A DNA stretch of 64,000 nt. Origin: CAVROT01 sp963722905 (lineage in GTDB: Bacteria; Pseudomonadota; Alphaproteobacteria; Rhodobacterales; Rhodobacteraceae). Positions within the stretch are counted from its first letter, which is position 1, and the number at the start of each line of letters is the position of its first letter. Positions 41,297-49,970 of the stretch are shown here, piece by piece. The position numbers and the translations under genes were made by a program. The notes beneath the pieces are model-generated. The model saw only the letters and a list, made by a program, of their open reading frames with translations. It was not told where the DNA came from and made no database searches. The DNA lies in assembly GCA_963722905.1 (NCBI GenBank), contig CAVROT010000004.1, forward strand, positions 186,001 through 250,000. Direction: 5' to 3'.

Positions 41297-42724
41297 CTAG
41301 CGCAGTTGCTCCAGTCTTGCGCGGGCGTCCGGCGCGTAGACGCCGTCGGCGAACTGCCGCAGGTAGGCCTCGTAGAGTGCGGGCGTGTCGCCGCGCCGTG
41401 CCTTGTCCCATGCGGCCCGTTCCGGTGCACCCTCTTCGGCCCGTCCTTGTGCGATGGCGTCGTCCAGCCGGGCGCGGGCGATCTGGGCGAAGCGACCCGT
41501 CGGGTAGCGGTCCAGATAGGCGCGCAGGCCGGTCACACCACCACGGGCACCCGACCGTTCCCAGTAGTCGGCATCGGCGGCGGCAACGCTTGTCTGTGCG
41601 CTGTCGGCGGCCGCCCGGGCGGCCGTGTCGCGTGCGGTCGCGGCGCGGGCTGCCTGCACTTCGAGCCGGGCGATCTGGTCGCGGTCCAGGTATCCGCTGC
41701 TCTCATACCCCTCGGCCGCCTGCCAGCGCTGGATTGCCTGCCGCGATCCGGCGCCGAACAGCCCGTCGACCCCCCGCGTGTCGTAGCCCAGCGCGTTGAG
41801 GTCGCGCTGGACGGCTCGGCGCGCGGCGCGCGGCAGCGACAGGCGCTCTTCGGTCTGGCGCTGGGCCTGGAACGGCTCGGCCCGGGTCAGGGCCAGCCTC
41901 TCGCGCGCCTCGGATGCATGGCGGCCGCGTGGGAACTCGCCCAGATAGGCAATATAGGCCTCGGCCGTATCGCGTCGGCGCGCTTCGGCGTAGCGGAAGT
42001 CGTCTGCCGTGTCGGCATAGACCCCGCTACCGGCAACGGCCGGCCGTCGGCCCCGGTTGCTCCTGTCGGCCCGCAGGAATGCGACGTCCGGACCAACGTA
42101 TCCATCCGAGCTCAGCCCCCGACCGCCAGATACGCCGCGGGCGATGGAGGCGCCGGGCACCGACAGCGTATCCTGCACGAAGGTCGCGATGGCGCGTGGC
42201 GGGCCGGTCACGACGGTGACGCCCTGCGGCGCCTCGATGTCGCCGATCCCCGCATCGACATAGCGCCCCAGTTCGCCCGCGTCGTCGTCCGCGTCGCGAC
42301 CCAGCACCATGACCGCGCGCCCCGGAACGGTCGCAAGCACCGTCATCAGGCTGGAGAGCGGCAGCGCCTCCCGCGCCATCGTCGCCAGCGACGCGGGGTC
42401 ATTGTCGGTGGGCAGGAACCACGTTTCGCCGCCTGCGGTGGCGAAGCGCCCGGAAAGGACCACCATCAACGCATCGGCCGACGGCGCCATCTGTTCGAAT
42501 GACGCCAGCGCCCGGAAAAGCTCGTCCGAGGTCGCGTTGCGGGCCGAAACGACGCCGACACCGGCCGCGTCCAGCGCCCGCGCGGACGTCACCACGGCAT
42601 CGCCACCGGATAGGTCGCGCCGTTCGTCATATCGCGCGCTGCCCATCACCAGCGCGACCTCGTCAGCGACGGCGGCACCGCCCGCCAGGGTCGCCGCCAC
42701 AATCGCTATCGCAAAATATCGCAT
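41297..42724 (-). CDS. Exported pseudo-caspase protein with peptidoglycan-binding domain
   Basis: A 475-residue exported protein: signal peptide residues 1-20 (LAGGAAVA|DEVA). Residues about 21-230 look like a caspase-type (peptidase C14) fold: VALVMGSARYDERRDLSGGDAVV, ALMVVLSGRFATAGGETWFLPTDND. The catalytic dyad is missing: the family GHG is SGRFA, and the later Cys position reads VMVLGRDADDD. Then comes a peptidoglycan-binding domain (RAVQRDLNALGYDTRGVDGLFG, residues about 297-350, cut here) and two tetratricopeptide-like segments (FGRY-type DRYPTGRFAQIARARLDD; FADGVYAPDARARLEQLR). GGGAGG precedes ATG 42724. Likely a periplasmic scaffold rather than a protease (inference). Confidence 0.75.
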   Translation of the reverse strand: MRYFAIAIVAATLAGGAAVADEVALVMGSARYDERRDLSGGDAVVTSARALDAAGVGVVSARNATSDELFRALASFEQMAPSADALMVVLSGRFATAGGETWFLPTDNDPASLATMAREALPLSSLMTVLATVPGRAVMVLGRDADDDAGELGRYVDAGIGDIEAPQGVTVVTGPPRAIATFVQDTLSVPGASIARGVSGGRGLSSDGYVGPDVAFLRADRSNRGRRPAVAGSGVYADTADDFRYAEARRRDTAEAYIAYLGEFPRGRHASEARERLALTRAEPFQAQRQTEERLSLPRAARRAVQRDLNALGYDTRGVDGLFGAGSRQAIQRWQAAEGYESSGYLDRDQIARLEVQAARAATARDTAARAAADSAQTSVAAADADYWERSGARGGVTGLRAYLDRYPTGRFAQIARARLDDAIAQGRAEEGAPERAAWDKARRGDTPALYEAYLRQFADGVYAPDARARLEQLR

Positions 42725-42800
42725 CGTCCATCCTCCCAGACATCGCATCGCCCCGGCCATGCATGTGTTGCAACGCCGCATGACGGGCTCAGGCGCCACC

Positions 42801-44033
42801 TTACCCAGCGGTATCCTCGTAGGAGCGCGCGTCCACGATCACTTTGCCGTCGCGGGGCAGGCTTCCGGTGCCGACCACCATCACACGCCCGCGCAGCTTG
42901 AGCACGTCGGCCACGCTGTCCTCGAACCCTCCCGGAACGCCGTCCTCGGCCTCGATCTCTACCAGCATGACGTCGGCCGACCCTTCACGCATTGCCGTGA
43001 TCCGGGCCCTGGTCACCCCATCGTGACGCGCCACCAGCGCGGCCACCTGTTCGGGGCGCACGAACATGCCCTTGATCTTGGTCGTCTGGTCGGCGCGGCC
43101 CATCCAGCCGCGGATGCGCGTGTTCGTGCGACCGCAAGGCGACGGACCGGGCAGGACCGCAGACAGATCGCCGGTCGCGAAGCGGATCAGCGGATAGTCG
43201 GGGTTGAGCGCGGTCACGACGACCTCGCCCACCTCGCCCTCGGCCACCGGATCGCCGGTGCCGGGCGTCACGATCTCGACGACGACACCCTCGTCGACGA
43301 TCATCCCCTCCATCGCTGCACTCTCGTATGCGACGAGGCCCAGATCGGCGGTGGCGTAGCACTGCAGGCACGCGATACCGCGGTCGGCGTATTCTGCCCT
43401 GAGCGCCGGGAAAAGCGCGCCCCCGCTGACCGCCGCGCGGCGGATGGCCAGGGGGTGCCCCTGCGCGTCGGCCCTGTCCAGGATCACCTTCAGGAAATCG
43501 GGCGTGCCGGCATAGGCCGTGACGCCCAGGTCCAGGGCGGCGCGCACCTGAAGGTCAGTCTGCCCGGTCCCGGCCGGCAGGACGGTCGCACCCACGGCAC
43601 GTGCGCCGCTCTCGAACATCATGCCGGCGGGCGTCAGGTGATACCCGAAACAGTTCTGCACGATGTCGCCGCGGCCGATGCCGCAGGCGGCCAGGAACCG
43701 CCCCAGTCTCCACCAGTCCGGTGCGGCGCTGCCCGGCTCGTAGATCGGGCCCGGGGACTGGAACACATGGTCGAACGTGGCCGGATGCGCCGCGAACCCG
43801 CCCAGCGGTGCGTCCGGACCCTGGGCGGCGACGAGATCGGATTTCCGCAGGACGGGCAGCCGTGCAAGGTCCGCCGCAACCGTGATGGCCGCGGCATCGT
43901 ATGCCGCGAGGCTTTCGGCGTAGCCGGGCAGGCCCTTCGCCTGCGCGATCAGTCGCGGCAGTGCGTCCGCCAGGGCCCGTGCCCGCGCCCCTGCATCGCG
44001 CGTTTCGGTCCCGTCATGATATCTGCCGGTCAT
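42801..44033 (-). CDS. PaaK-like phenylacetate-CoA ligase family protein
   Basis: A 410-residue AMP-binding enzyme of the phenylacetate-CoA ligase (PaaK) class, which activates an aryl or other carboxylic acid to its CoA thioester. LPVLRKSDLVAAQ, FQSPGPIYEPG (the Ser/Gly loop), YGYHLTPAGMMFESGARAVGA-like GYHLTPAGMMFESGARAVG, CYATADLGLVAYE, PLIRFATGDLSA and GRADQTTKIKGMFVRPEQV are the family segments. It is the last gene of the liv-type operon in related genomes. Here a plus-strand orphan gene and repeat copy C separate it from livF. Copy C lies immediately 5' of its start, with AGGATGAAGGGG as ribosome site region. Substrate unknown. Confidence 0.85.
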   Translation of the reverse strand: MTGRYHDGTETRDAGARARALADALPRLIAQAKGLPGYAESLAAYDAAAITVAADLARLPVLRKSDLVAAQGPDAPLGGFAAHPATFDHVFQSPGPIYEPGSAAPDWWRLGRFLAACGIGRGDIVQNCFGYHLTPAGMMFESGARAVGATVLPAGTGQTDLQVRAALDLGVTAYAGTPDFLKVILDRADAQGHPLAIRRAAVSGGALFPALRAEYADRGIACLQCYATADLGLVAYESAAMEGMIVDEGVVVEIVTPGTGDPVAEGEVGEVVVTALNPDYPLIRFATGDLSAVLPGPSPCGRTNTRIRGWMGRADQTTKIKGMFVRPEQVAALVARHDGVTRARITAMREGSADVMLVEIEAEDGVPGGFEDSVADVLKLRGRVMVVGTGSLPRDGKVIVDARSYEDTAG

Positions 44034-44049
44034 CGCCGCCCCTTCATCC

Positions 44050-44080
44050 TGTCCCAAATACTCCCGCCGGAGGCGTCCCG
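44050..44080 (-). repeat. Dispersed repeat copy C, upstream of PaaK-like gene
   Basis: On the minus strand it reads GACGCCTCCGGCGGGAG then TATTTGGGACAGGATGA, the same core as the other copies. It ends 17 bases before ATG 44033, so it lies in the 5' leader of that gene and not after one. Confidence 0.6.
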
Positions 44081-44254
44081 CCATTCGCGGCATGAAGGGA
44101 CGGGGACGCAGCGACCGGGGCCCGGGCCCAGACGAAGCGCCGCCGCACAGGCAGGATCTCCCTCCGTGGCGATCGACAGAGCCGTCGACCACTGCGTTTG
44201 CCGGACAGCCCGCCGCCTTCCACGGTGGTCGCATTGCAGCGATGAAGATTTTTC

Positions 44255-44896
44255 ATGATATCGCTCCACCACGTCGTCGCCGACCGCAACGCCGATCTGA
44301 TTCGTCGGTTTCGCGAGGACCGGCTTCCCCCACTTTGCGCGCTGATGGCTCTCGACGCCACGCCGTCGAAACCGGCCCTCGGCGGCGGCACGATCCCGCC
44401 GCTGCCCGAATCCCGCGGCCCCATGATATGGGAGAAGGGCACCCCGCACGAGACGTCCCTCTGGGTTCCGAAATCCTATGGCTCCTATCGCAATGCGTTC
44501 TTCGCGTTCGTCGGCCATCTCTGCGGTCCCGGCGTCGACATGGCGAGGTCCGGGGCCTGTGACGTGGGCCACCTCTTCAACCGCGAACGGGCCCCGGTCG
44601 GCGCGATGATCCGGGTGGAGGCGGTCCTCGCATCGGTCAACCGCTCGCACGGGGCCGGCTATGAGAAGACCTCGGGCGCCTCGCCGGTCGCGCCGCGGCG
44701 CAAGGCCGACATGCGACCCTTCACCAAGATCGAGTTCGTGAGCGTGTTGGAGATCCCCGGCGTTCCGTCCCCGGCCTCGGCCGACGACCGGCCGAGGACC
44801 GGCCGGATCCGGCAGGAAAGCAGCCGTCTGGGCTTTCCCGCCGACATCATCGGGCGGTCGCTCGCCGAAATGCTGGAGTTCGCGCATCGGCGCTAG
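44255..44896 (+). CDS. Uncharacterised orphan protein inside the liv operon
   Basis: A 213-residue protein I do not recognise. It has no signal peptide or membrane segment. Visible segments: IRRFREDRLPPLCALMALDA; PMIWEKGTPHETSLWVPKSYGSYRN; CGPGVDMARSGACDVGHLFNRE, containing a Cys/His-Asp-His pattern that could bind metal; and KADMRPFTKIEFVSVLEIPG. The C-terminus is charged. It is on the strand opposite to the surrounding transporter genes, and its TAG overlaps the livF TAG by two bases (44893-44896). An AT-rich patch (GAAGATTTTTCATGATAT) covers its start. The codon pattern looks native; the position suggests insertion. Confidence 0.6.
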   Translation: MISLHHVVADRNADLIRRFREDRLPPLCALMALDATPSKPALGGGTIPPLPESRGPMIWEKGTPHETSLWVPKSYGSYRNAFFAFVGHLCGPGVDMARSGACDVGHLFNRERAPVGAMIRVEAVLASVNRSHGAGYEKTSGASPVAPRRKADMRPFTKIEFVSVLEIPGVPSPASADDRPRTGRIRQESSRLGFPADIIGRSLAEMLEFAHRR

Positions 44897-45735
44897 CTGA
44901 GCCAGCGTTTGCGGCGCCGGTAGCTGCGCACGTCGCGGAACGATTTGCGCCCCTCGTCCGACATGCCGAGGTAGAATTCCTTCACATCGGGGTTCTCGCG
45001 CAGGTCGGCCGCCGGTCCGTCCATGACCACCCGGCCCGATTCCAGAATATAGCCGTGGTGCGCGTAACGCAGCGCGACATTGGTGTTCTGCTCGGCCAGC
45101 AGGAAGGACACGCCCTCCTTCTCGTTGAGCGATTTCACGATGCCGAAGATCTCCTCGACCAGCTGCGGGGCGAGGCCCATGGAGGGCTCGTCCAGCAGGA
45201 TGCATTCGGGCCGCGCCATCATCGCGCGGCCGATGGCGCACATCTGCTGCTCGCCACCCGAGGTATAGCCCGCCTGCGATTTCCGCCGTTCGCGTAGCCG
45301 CGGGAAATAGCCGTAGACCAGTTCCAGGTGATCGGCGATGGCCTTGGCGCCGTCGCTGCGTGTGTAGGCGCCCGTCAGCAGGTTCTCCTCGATCGTCAGA
45401 TGCTCGAAGCAGTGCCGCCCCTCCATCACCTGCACCACGCCGCGCGACACCATTTCGGACGGCCCCAGATCCTGCACCCGCTCGCCGCGATAGCGGATGG
45501 TGCCCTTCGTCACCTCGCCCCGCTCGGACTTCAGCAGGTTCGAGATCGCCTTCAACGTCGTCGTCTTGCCCGCGCCGTTGCCGCCCAGCAGTGCCGTGAT
45601 TCCGCCCGGCGGCACCTTCAGGCTGACGCCCTTCAGGACGAGGATCACCGAGTTGTAGATCACCTCGATGTTCGACACCTCAAGAAGCGGGGTGGCGGCG
45701 TCGGATGCGGCGGACGCCGCGGCTGTCGCGTTCAT
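44893..45735 (-). CDS. livF: LivF-type ABC transporter ATPase
   Basis: A 280-residue branched-chain amino acid type ATPase (LivF branch). Walker A is LLGGNGAGKTTTLKAIS (about residue 49), the signature is YTSGGEQQMCAIGRAMMA, Walker B is CILLDEPSMGLAP, and the H-loop region is LAEQNTNVALRYAHHGYIL. The C-terminus runs about 30 residues longer than usual and is Arg-rich (YRRRKRWLS), a feature I associate with the aromatic/acyl-type liv cluster. It works with LivG, LivH, LivM and the binding protein upstream. It is separated from the binding protein by 163 bases holding 33-base tandem repeats. Confidence 0.92.
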   Translation of the reverse strand: MNATAAASAASDAATPLLEVSNIEVIYNSVILVLKGVSLKVPPGGITALLGGNGAGKTTTLKAISNLLKSERGEVTKGTIRYRGERVQDLGPSEMVSRGVVQVMEGRHCFEHLTIEENLLTGAYTRSDGAKAIADHLELVYGYFPRLRERRKSQAGYTSGGEQQMCAIGRAMMARPECILLDEPSMGLAPQLVEEIFGIVKSLNEKEGVSFLLAEQNTNVALRYAHHGYILESGRVVMDGPAADLRENPDVKEFYLGMSDEGRKSFRDVRSYRRRKRWLS

Positions 45736-45831
45736 GGGGTGTCCCCGATCTGTGGCGGTCCGGCGCCGTGCCCGGCATAACGGCCTGCGGCGGCCTGCGG
45801 CGCGGGCGCAGGGCGCCCGGCCAACCGTCGC

Positions 45832-45888
45832 GAGCCGGCCGCATCGCGACCGGCCGACCGTGCCGAGCCGGCCGCATCGCGACCGGCC
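45832..45888. repeat. 33-base tandem repeat between the binding protein and livF
   Basis: A 24-base unit, GAGCCGGCCGCATCGCGACC and GGCC, occurs at 45832-45855 and 45865-45888 (period 33), with a partial third unit to the left. A ten-base duplicate, CGGCCTGCGG, lies at 45781-45800. Noncoding spacer in the operon. Confidence 0.8.
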
Positions 45889-45898
45889 CGGACCTGGG

Positions 45899-47179
45899 TC
45901 ATTCGCAGCGCGGCTCGATCCCGGTTTCGGCGGCATAGGCGGCGCTGTCCTCGGTCACGAGGGCGTCAAGGACTTCCGTGTCGCTCTCCATGTAGTCGGT
46001 GATCAGCGACCAGCTCTCTTCCGAGGCGTTCCACTGCGACACCGCCGCCAGCCCGTTGCCTCCGTGGTTCTGGCAGGACACGTCGAACGTCGGCCCGAAA
46101 TCGGGCAGGCCCAGCTCGGCCATCATCTCCTCGGTGATCTCCAGCGCCTCCATCCCGTCGCGCATCTGCGCGGCGTCGATGTCGGAGGTGCCGGCCAGTT
46201 CCTGCGCCTTCTTCGCCGCCTCGACGGCCAGCATCGCCGCGTACATGCCGCGATTGTAAAGAACGGTGCCCGCCTGATCGCCGGCTCCCGCGGCCTTGCC
46301 GGCGTCCAGCACATACTCCCGCATGTCCTCGTAGATCGGATAGTCCGAGCCCACCGCATGGAACGCCAGCGCCTTGTAGCCGTCCGCCTTGGCGCCCACC
46401 GGCTTCACGTCGTTCTCGGATCCCGACCACCAGATGCCGATGAACTGGTCCATCGGATAGTTGATGTTGGCCGCCTCCTGGATTGCGACGGGGTTCATCA
46501 CGCCCCAGCCGTACATCAGCACGTAATCCGGCCGGTCGCGGCGGATCTGGAGCCATTGGGACTTCTGCTCCTGCCCGGGCGCGTCGACCGGCAGCAGGGT
46601 GAGGTTGAACCCGTGCTTCTCCGACAGCTCCTCGAGCGTGCGGATCGGCTCCTTGCCATAGGCCGAGTTGTGATAGACCAGTGCCAGCGTCTTGCCGTCG
46701 ATGTCGCCGCCGTTCTCGTCCAACATGTACTTCACCGCGACAGAGGCGCCATCCCAGTAGTTGGCGGGGTAGTTGAACACCCACTCGAACGTGTCGCCGT
46801 TCTTGGCGCTCGTGCGGCCGTAGCCCATGGTGTGGATCGGGATGCCGTCGGCGCTGGCCTTGGGAATGATCTGGTAGGTGATGCCGGTGCTGAGTGGCTG
46901 GTAGAGCAGCGCGCCCTCGCCTTTGGTGCTCTCGTAGCACTCCACGCCCTTCTCGGTGTTGTAGCCCGTCTCGCACTCGATCACGCGGGCCATGACGCCG
47001 CCGATGCCGCCGTCGCGTTCGTTCACCAGGGTGAAGTAGTCCTGATATCCGTCGCTGAACGGGATGCCGTTGGCCGCGTAGGGTCCGGTGCGGTAGCTGA
47101 GGTCGGGGAACACCAGATCGGCGCTTGCCGGGCCGGCCAGCAGTGCCACGGAGATGAGAATGGTGACGGTCGTCTTCAT
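45899..47179 (-). CDS. Branched-chain amino acid-type ABC transporter substrate-binding protein
   Basis: A 426-residue periplasmic binding protein of the LivK/type I class. Signal peptide residues 1-20 (LLAGPASA|DLVF), then LSYRTGPYAANGIPFSDGYQDYFTLVN, an extended N-terminal lobe typical of the aromatic/acyl-acid branch, with VIECETGYNTEKGVECYE and ALVYHNSAYGKEPI. Two C-terminal cysteines (DVSCQNHGG, PRCE) are likely a disulfide. Ligand unknown; with CoA ligases at both ends of the cluster, an organic acid is more likely than an amino acid. GGGAGG precedes ATG 47179. It follows livM by 39 bases. Confidence 0.9.
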   Translation of the reverse strand: MKTTVTILISVALLAGPASADLVFPDLSYRTGPYAANGIPFSDGYQDYFTLVNERDGGIGGVMARVIECETGYNTEKGVECYESTKGEGALLYQPLSTGITYQIIPKASADGIPIHTMGYGRTSAKNGDTFEWVFNYPANYWDGASVAVKYMLDENGGDIDGKTLALVYHNSAYGKEPIRTLEELSEKHGFNLTLLPVDAPGQEQKSQWLQIRRDRPDYVLMYGWGVMNPVAIQEAANINYPMDQFIGIWWSGSENDVKPVGAKADGYKALAFHAVGSDYPIYEDMREYVLDAGKAAGAGDQAGTVLYNRGMYAAMLAVEAAKKAQELAGTSDIDAAQMRDGMEALEITEEMMAELGLPDFGPTFDVSCQNHGGNGLAAVSQWNASEESWSLITDYMESDTEVLDALVTEDSAAYAAETGIEPRCE

Positions 47180-47218
47180 GCGATCCTCCCTTGGGATTCG
47201 TTTCTTGTGGTCCGCAAT

Positions 47219-48295
47219 CTAGTGCGGAAACGGCCACAGCCGCAGCTTTTCCTTCGTCACGCGCCAGAGTTGCGCCAGTCCGTGCGGCTCGACGATGAGG
47301 AAGAACATGATGAGCGCGCCGACGACGACGAGGTTCAGGTGCGCCACGATGTCGGTGGGCCAGCCCAGCAGGTCCACGCCCAGCAGCTTGAGCGCCACGG
47401 GCAGCAGCACAAGGAAAGCGGCCCCCGCAAAGCTGCCGAAGATGCTGCCCAGGCCCCCGATGATGACCATAAAGAGGACGAGGAACGATTTCTGGATGCC
47501 GAAGACCTCGCCCACCTCGACCGCGCCGAGGTAGACCGCGAAGAAGAGCGCGCCCGACACGCCGACGAAGAACGATGACACCGCGAAGGCGCTGAGCTTG
47601 GCCGTGAGGGGGTTCACGCCGATGATCTCGGCCGCGATGTCCATGTCGCGGATCGCCATCCAGCGCCGCCCCAGCGCGCCCCGCGTCAGGTTGCGGCAGA
47701 TCCAGGCCGAGGCGATCACGAAGACGAGGCAGAAGAGATAGACCACCCACGGCTGCGTCTCGGCCCCGGTAATGCGGAATCCCAGCAGCGTCCGTTCCGG
47801 CGCGCTGATCTGGCCCGAGGCCGAATAGTTGTAGAACCACGGCACCCGGTTGAAGAGCCACACCAGGAAGAACTGCGCGGCCAGCGTGGCCACCGCCAGA
47901 TAGAACCCCTTGATCCGCAGGCTCGGCAGTCCGAAGAGCACGCCCACCGCCGCCGTGACGAGACCGGCGAGGATGACGTGGACGACGATGCTGATGTCGG
48001 GGAAAGCCGTCATCAGCTTGTAGCAGCCATAGGCGCCCACGGCCATGAAGCCGCCGGTGCCCAGGCTGACCTGCCCGCAGTAGCCCACGAGGATGTTCAG
48101 CCCCAGCGCCGCGATGGAGTAGATCAGGAACGGCAGGAACACCGCGTTGACCCAGTAGCTGTCGACCACGAACGGCACGACGAGGAACGCGACGGCAAGG
48201 ATGGCGTAATACCCCCAGCGATCCAGTCGGATCGGGAAGGTCTGGCCGTCGGTCTCGTAGGTCGTCTTGAAGTCGCCGGCTTCACGGTAGAGCAT
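47219..48295 (-). CDS. livM: LivM-type ABC transporter permease
   Basis: A 358-residue inner membrane protein with about nine helices: YAILAVAFLVVPFVV, FLIYSIAALGLNILVGYCGQVSLGTGGFMAVGAY (the conserved LivM motif, cut here to its start), and the EAA-like loop RGALGRRWMAIRDMDIAAEIIGVNPL. It has an N-terminal cytoplasmic leader of about 30 residues (ETDGQTFPIRLDRWG) found in this subgroup. It is paired with LivH. A 422-base atypical stretch separates it from livH upstream, where related operons have only a short gap. Confidence 0.92.
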   Translation of the reverse strand: MLYREAGDFKTTYETDGQTFPIRLDRWGYYAILAVAFLVVPFVVDSYWVNAVFLPFLIYSIAALGLNILVGYCGQVSLGTGGFMAVGAYGCYKLMTAFPDISIVVHVILAGLVTAAVGVLFGLPSLRIKGFYLAVATLAAQFFLVWLFNRVPWFYNYSASGQISAPERTLLGFRITGAETQPWVVYLFCLVFVIASAWICRNLTRGALGRRWMAIRDMDIAAEIIGVNPLTAKLSAFAVSSFFVGVSGALFFAVYLGAVEVGEVFGIQKSFLVLFMVIIGGLGSIFGSFAGAAFLVLLPVALKLLGVDLLGWPTDIVAHLNLVVVGALIMFFLIVEPHGLAQLWRVTKEKLRLWPFPH

Positions 48296-48717
48296 CAGGC
48301 AGGCTCTCTACGGTTGGAGTGATGTTTTCAGATTGCAATAGCAGGTCTGTCGGGATCCTTTAATTTCGTTCTATCGCTTTCAATCGGGTCAATAGGCATT
48401 TTTCGTCGCCATCCCAATGCACCCAATGGATCCAGTGCGTACCTCCGTCGTGTGCAGATGAGGCCACACAATTAAGCTCGACCAAAAGATCTAGCCTCTC
48501 AATCTTCGAGCCACAAGACCTCCTAGCATTAAGCCGTATCAGGTTCGAAGCCGTAAGGGCGAGCCGCATACCCCTCCTGTTCTCACCGGTCATCCGGGCT
48601 AGTAATGATTTTCACCAGCCAGGGCTAATGCGTCCTCATATGAAATTTCGCAAAGCAATCTTTGCAGACAGGCAATGCCGCAATCATTAATGTCTACTTG
48701 TGGTCCGAAATCAACAA
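48296..48717. other. AT-richer 422-base insertion-like stretch between livH and livM
   Basis: This stretch is visibly poorer in G+C (near half) than the rest of the window, with runs such as TTTAATTTCG and ATCATTAATGTC. It holds one small minus-strand reading frame (48360-48593). I found no terminal inverted repeats, target duplication or transposase remnant. At its livH end it carries CTTGTGGTCCG (48697-48707), also found just after livM (47204-47214). Confidence 0.7.
48360..48593 (-). CDS. Small hypothetical protein in the AT-richer stretch
   Basis: A 77-residue frame, MTGENRRGMRLALTASNLIR to a C-terminus rich in Trp and His (GGTHWIHWVHWDGDEKCLL). There is no recognised domain. AGGAGG lies three bases before the second methionine (MRLAL), which would give 69 residues. 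Codon use is unlike its neighbours. It may be a gene remnant or a chance frame; the composition argues for an acquired fragment. Confidence 0.3.
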   Translation of the reverse strand: MTGENRRGMRLALTASNLIRLNARRSCGSKIERLDLLVELNCVASSAHDGGTHWIHWVHWDGDEKCLLTRLKAIERN

Positions 48718-49713
48718 TTACACCCTCTCAATGATCCGCTCTCCGAACAGGCCCTGCGGGCGGAAGACCAGGAACACCAGCGCCAGCATGTAGGCGAACC
48801 AGTTCTCCGTCGCGCCGCCCATCATGCCGCCGACGGTGAACTCGAACAGCTTTTCGCCGACGCCGATGATGAGGCCGCCGACGATGGCGCCCGGGATCGA
48901 GGTGAAGCCGCCAAGCATCAGCACCGGCAGCGCCTTGAGTGCGATCAGCGACAGGCTGAACTGCACACCCGACTTGGCCCCCCACATGATGCCCGCGACC
49001 AGCGCCACGAAGCCCGCGATGGACCAGACCAGCCACCAGATGAACCCCAGCGAGATGCCCACAGACAGCGCCGCCTGGTGGTCGTCGGCCACGGCCCGCA
49101 GCGCGCGGCCCTGCTTGGTGTAGGCCGAGAAGGCCACCAGCCCCCCCACCAGCAGCGCCGCGATCACCGTCGCGACCACGTCCAGCTTGTCGATGAAAAA
49201 CCCGTAGAACCCCTCGCCGCCCAGGCCCGCCGTCGCCTCCTCGAACCAGAGGCTGGCGCCCTGCGGCAGGCCGACGTCCAGTGCCTTGATCTCGGACCCC
49301 CACATGAGGTCGCCTACCCCTTCGAGGAAGTAGGCAAGGCCGATGGTGGCCATGAAGAGGATGATCGGCTCCTGCCCGACGAGGTGGCGCAGGACCAGCC
49401 GGTTCACCGCCCAAGCGAAGGCGATCATCACCAGCATCGTCACGACGATGGCGGCAAAGGCGGGCACCTGCCAGCCGAAGCCGTGGAGGTCGGTGCCGAA
49501 GACCGCGTTGATGACATGCTCGAACGGGACCTGCCCCTCCATCACGCCCACCAGCGTCAGCGCCGCGAAGAGCGCCATCACCCCCTGCGCGTAGTTGAAG
49601 ATGCCGGACGCCTTGAAGATAAGCACGAATCCCAGCGCCACGAGCGCGTAGAGCACGCCCGCCATCAACCCGTTGATGGCCACCTCGATTCCGTAAAGCA
49701 ACTGATCCGGCAT
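48718..49713 (-). CDS. livH: LivH-type ABC transporter permease
   Basis: A 331-residue inner membrane permease, about eight helices: GLMAGVLYALVALGFVLIFKASGIFNYAQG, where GIFNYAQG is the LivH signature (N-terminal part quoted shortened), MATIGLAYFLEG, and the coupling loop YTKQGRALRAVADDHQAALSVGI. C-terminal GLFGERIIERV is family-typical. ATG 49713 follows GGAGG. It should be co-transcribed from livG, but a plus-strand RTX gene lies between, so it probably has its own promoter in 49714-49970. Confidence 0.92.
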   Translation of the reverse strand: MPDQLLYGIEVAINGLMAGVLYALVALGFVLIFKASGIFNYAQGVMALFAALTLVGVMEGQVPFEHVINAVFGTDLHGFGWQVPAFAAIVVTMLVMIAFAWAVNRLVLRHLVGQEPIILFMATIGLAYFLEGVGDLMWGSEIKALDVGLPQGASLWFEEATAGLGGEGFYGFFIDKLDVVATVIAALLVGGLVAFSAYTKQGRALRAVADDHQAALSVGISLGFIWWLVWSIAGFVALVAGIMWGAKSGVQFSLSLIALKALPVLMLGGFTSIPGAIVGGLIIGVGEKLFEFTVGGMMGGATENWFAYMLALVFLVFRPQGLFGERIIERV

Positions 49714-49836
49714 GACGCCTCCCCGGCATTCACCTTGGAGGCAACGCGGCACCCGATCAATGCCCTACCGATGCCCGCCGGTCCGGCGCCGTTCCGCTCA
49801 GGGCCCGCGGCACCGCCCCGAACCGGCGGATCGCCA

Positions 49837-49860
49837 CCGCGGATTCGCGGATATCCGCGG
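49837..49860. promoter_or_regulatory. Overlapping inverted repeats between livH and the RTX gene
   Basis: CCGCGGAT (49837-49844) is mirrored by ATCCGCGG (49853-49860), and CGCGGATATCCGCG (49846-49859) is a perfect 14-base palindrome. GCGGAT occurs three times in direct order from 49826. It lies midway in the 257-base divergent region, so it could be an operator for either gene. Confidence 0.4.
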
Positions 49861-49970
49861 ACCGGATGACACCCATCCGCCACATGCCGTCGCCATGGTC
49901 GATAGCATCTTCCGCAACGTCCGGCAGCGTGCGAATGGGGATTCGCGTAACTCAACCTGAAAGGTCGCCG

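Noticed and set aside
44050..44080. Repeat copy C as a terminator of livF
   Set aside because: It lies over 800 bases after livF, beyond a convergent gene, and in the leader of the PaaK-like gene.
45736..45898. N-terminal extension of LivF through the tandem repeats
   Set aside because: The upstream frame reads as repeated Arg/Cys/Gly units with no family match; ATG 45735 gives the normal LivF N-terminus.
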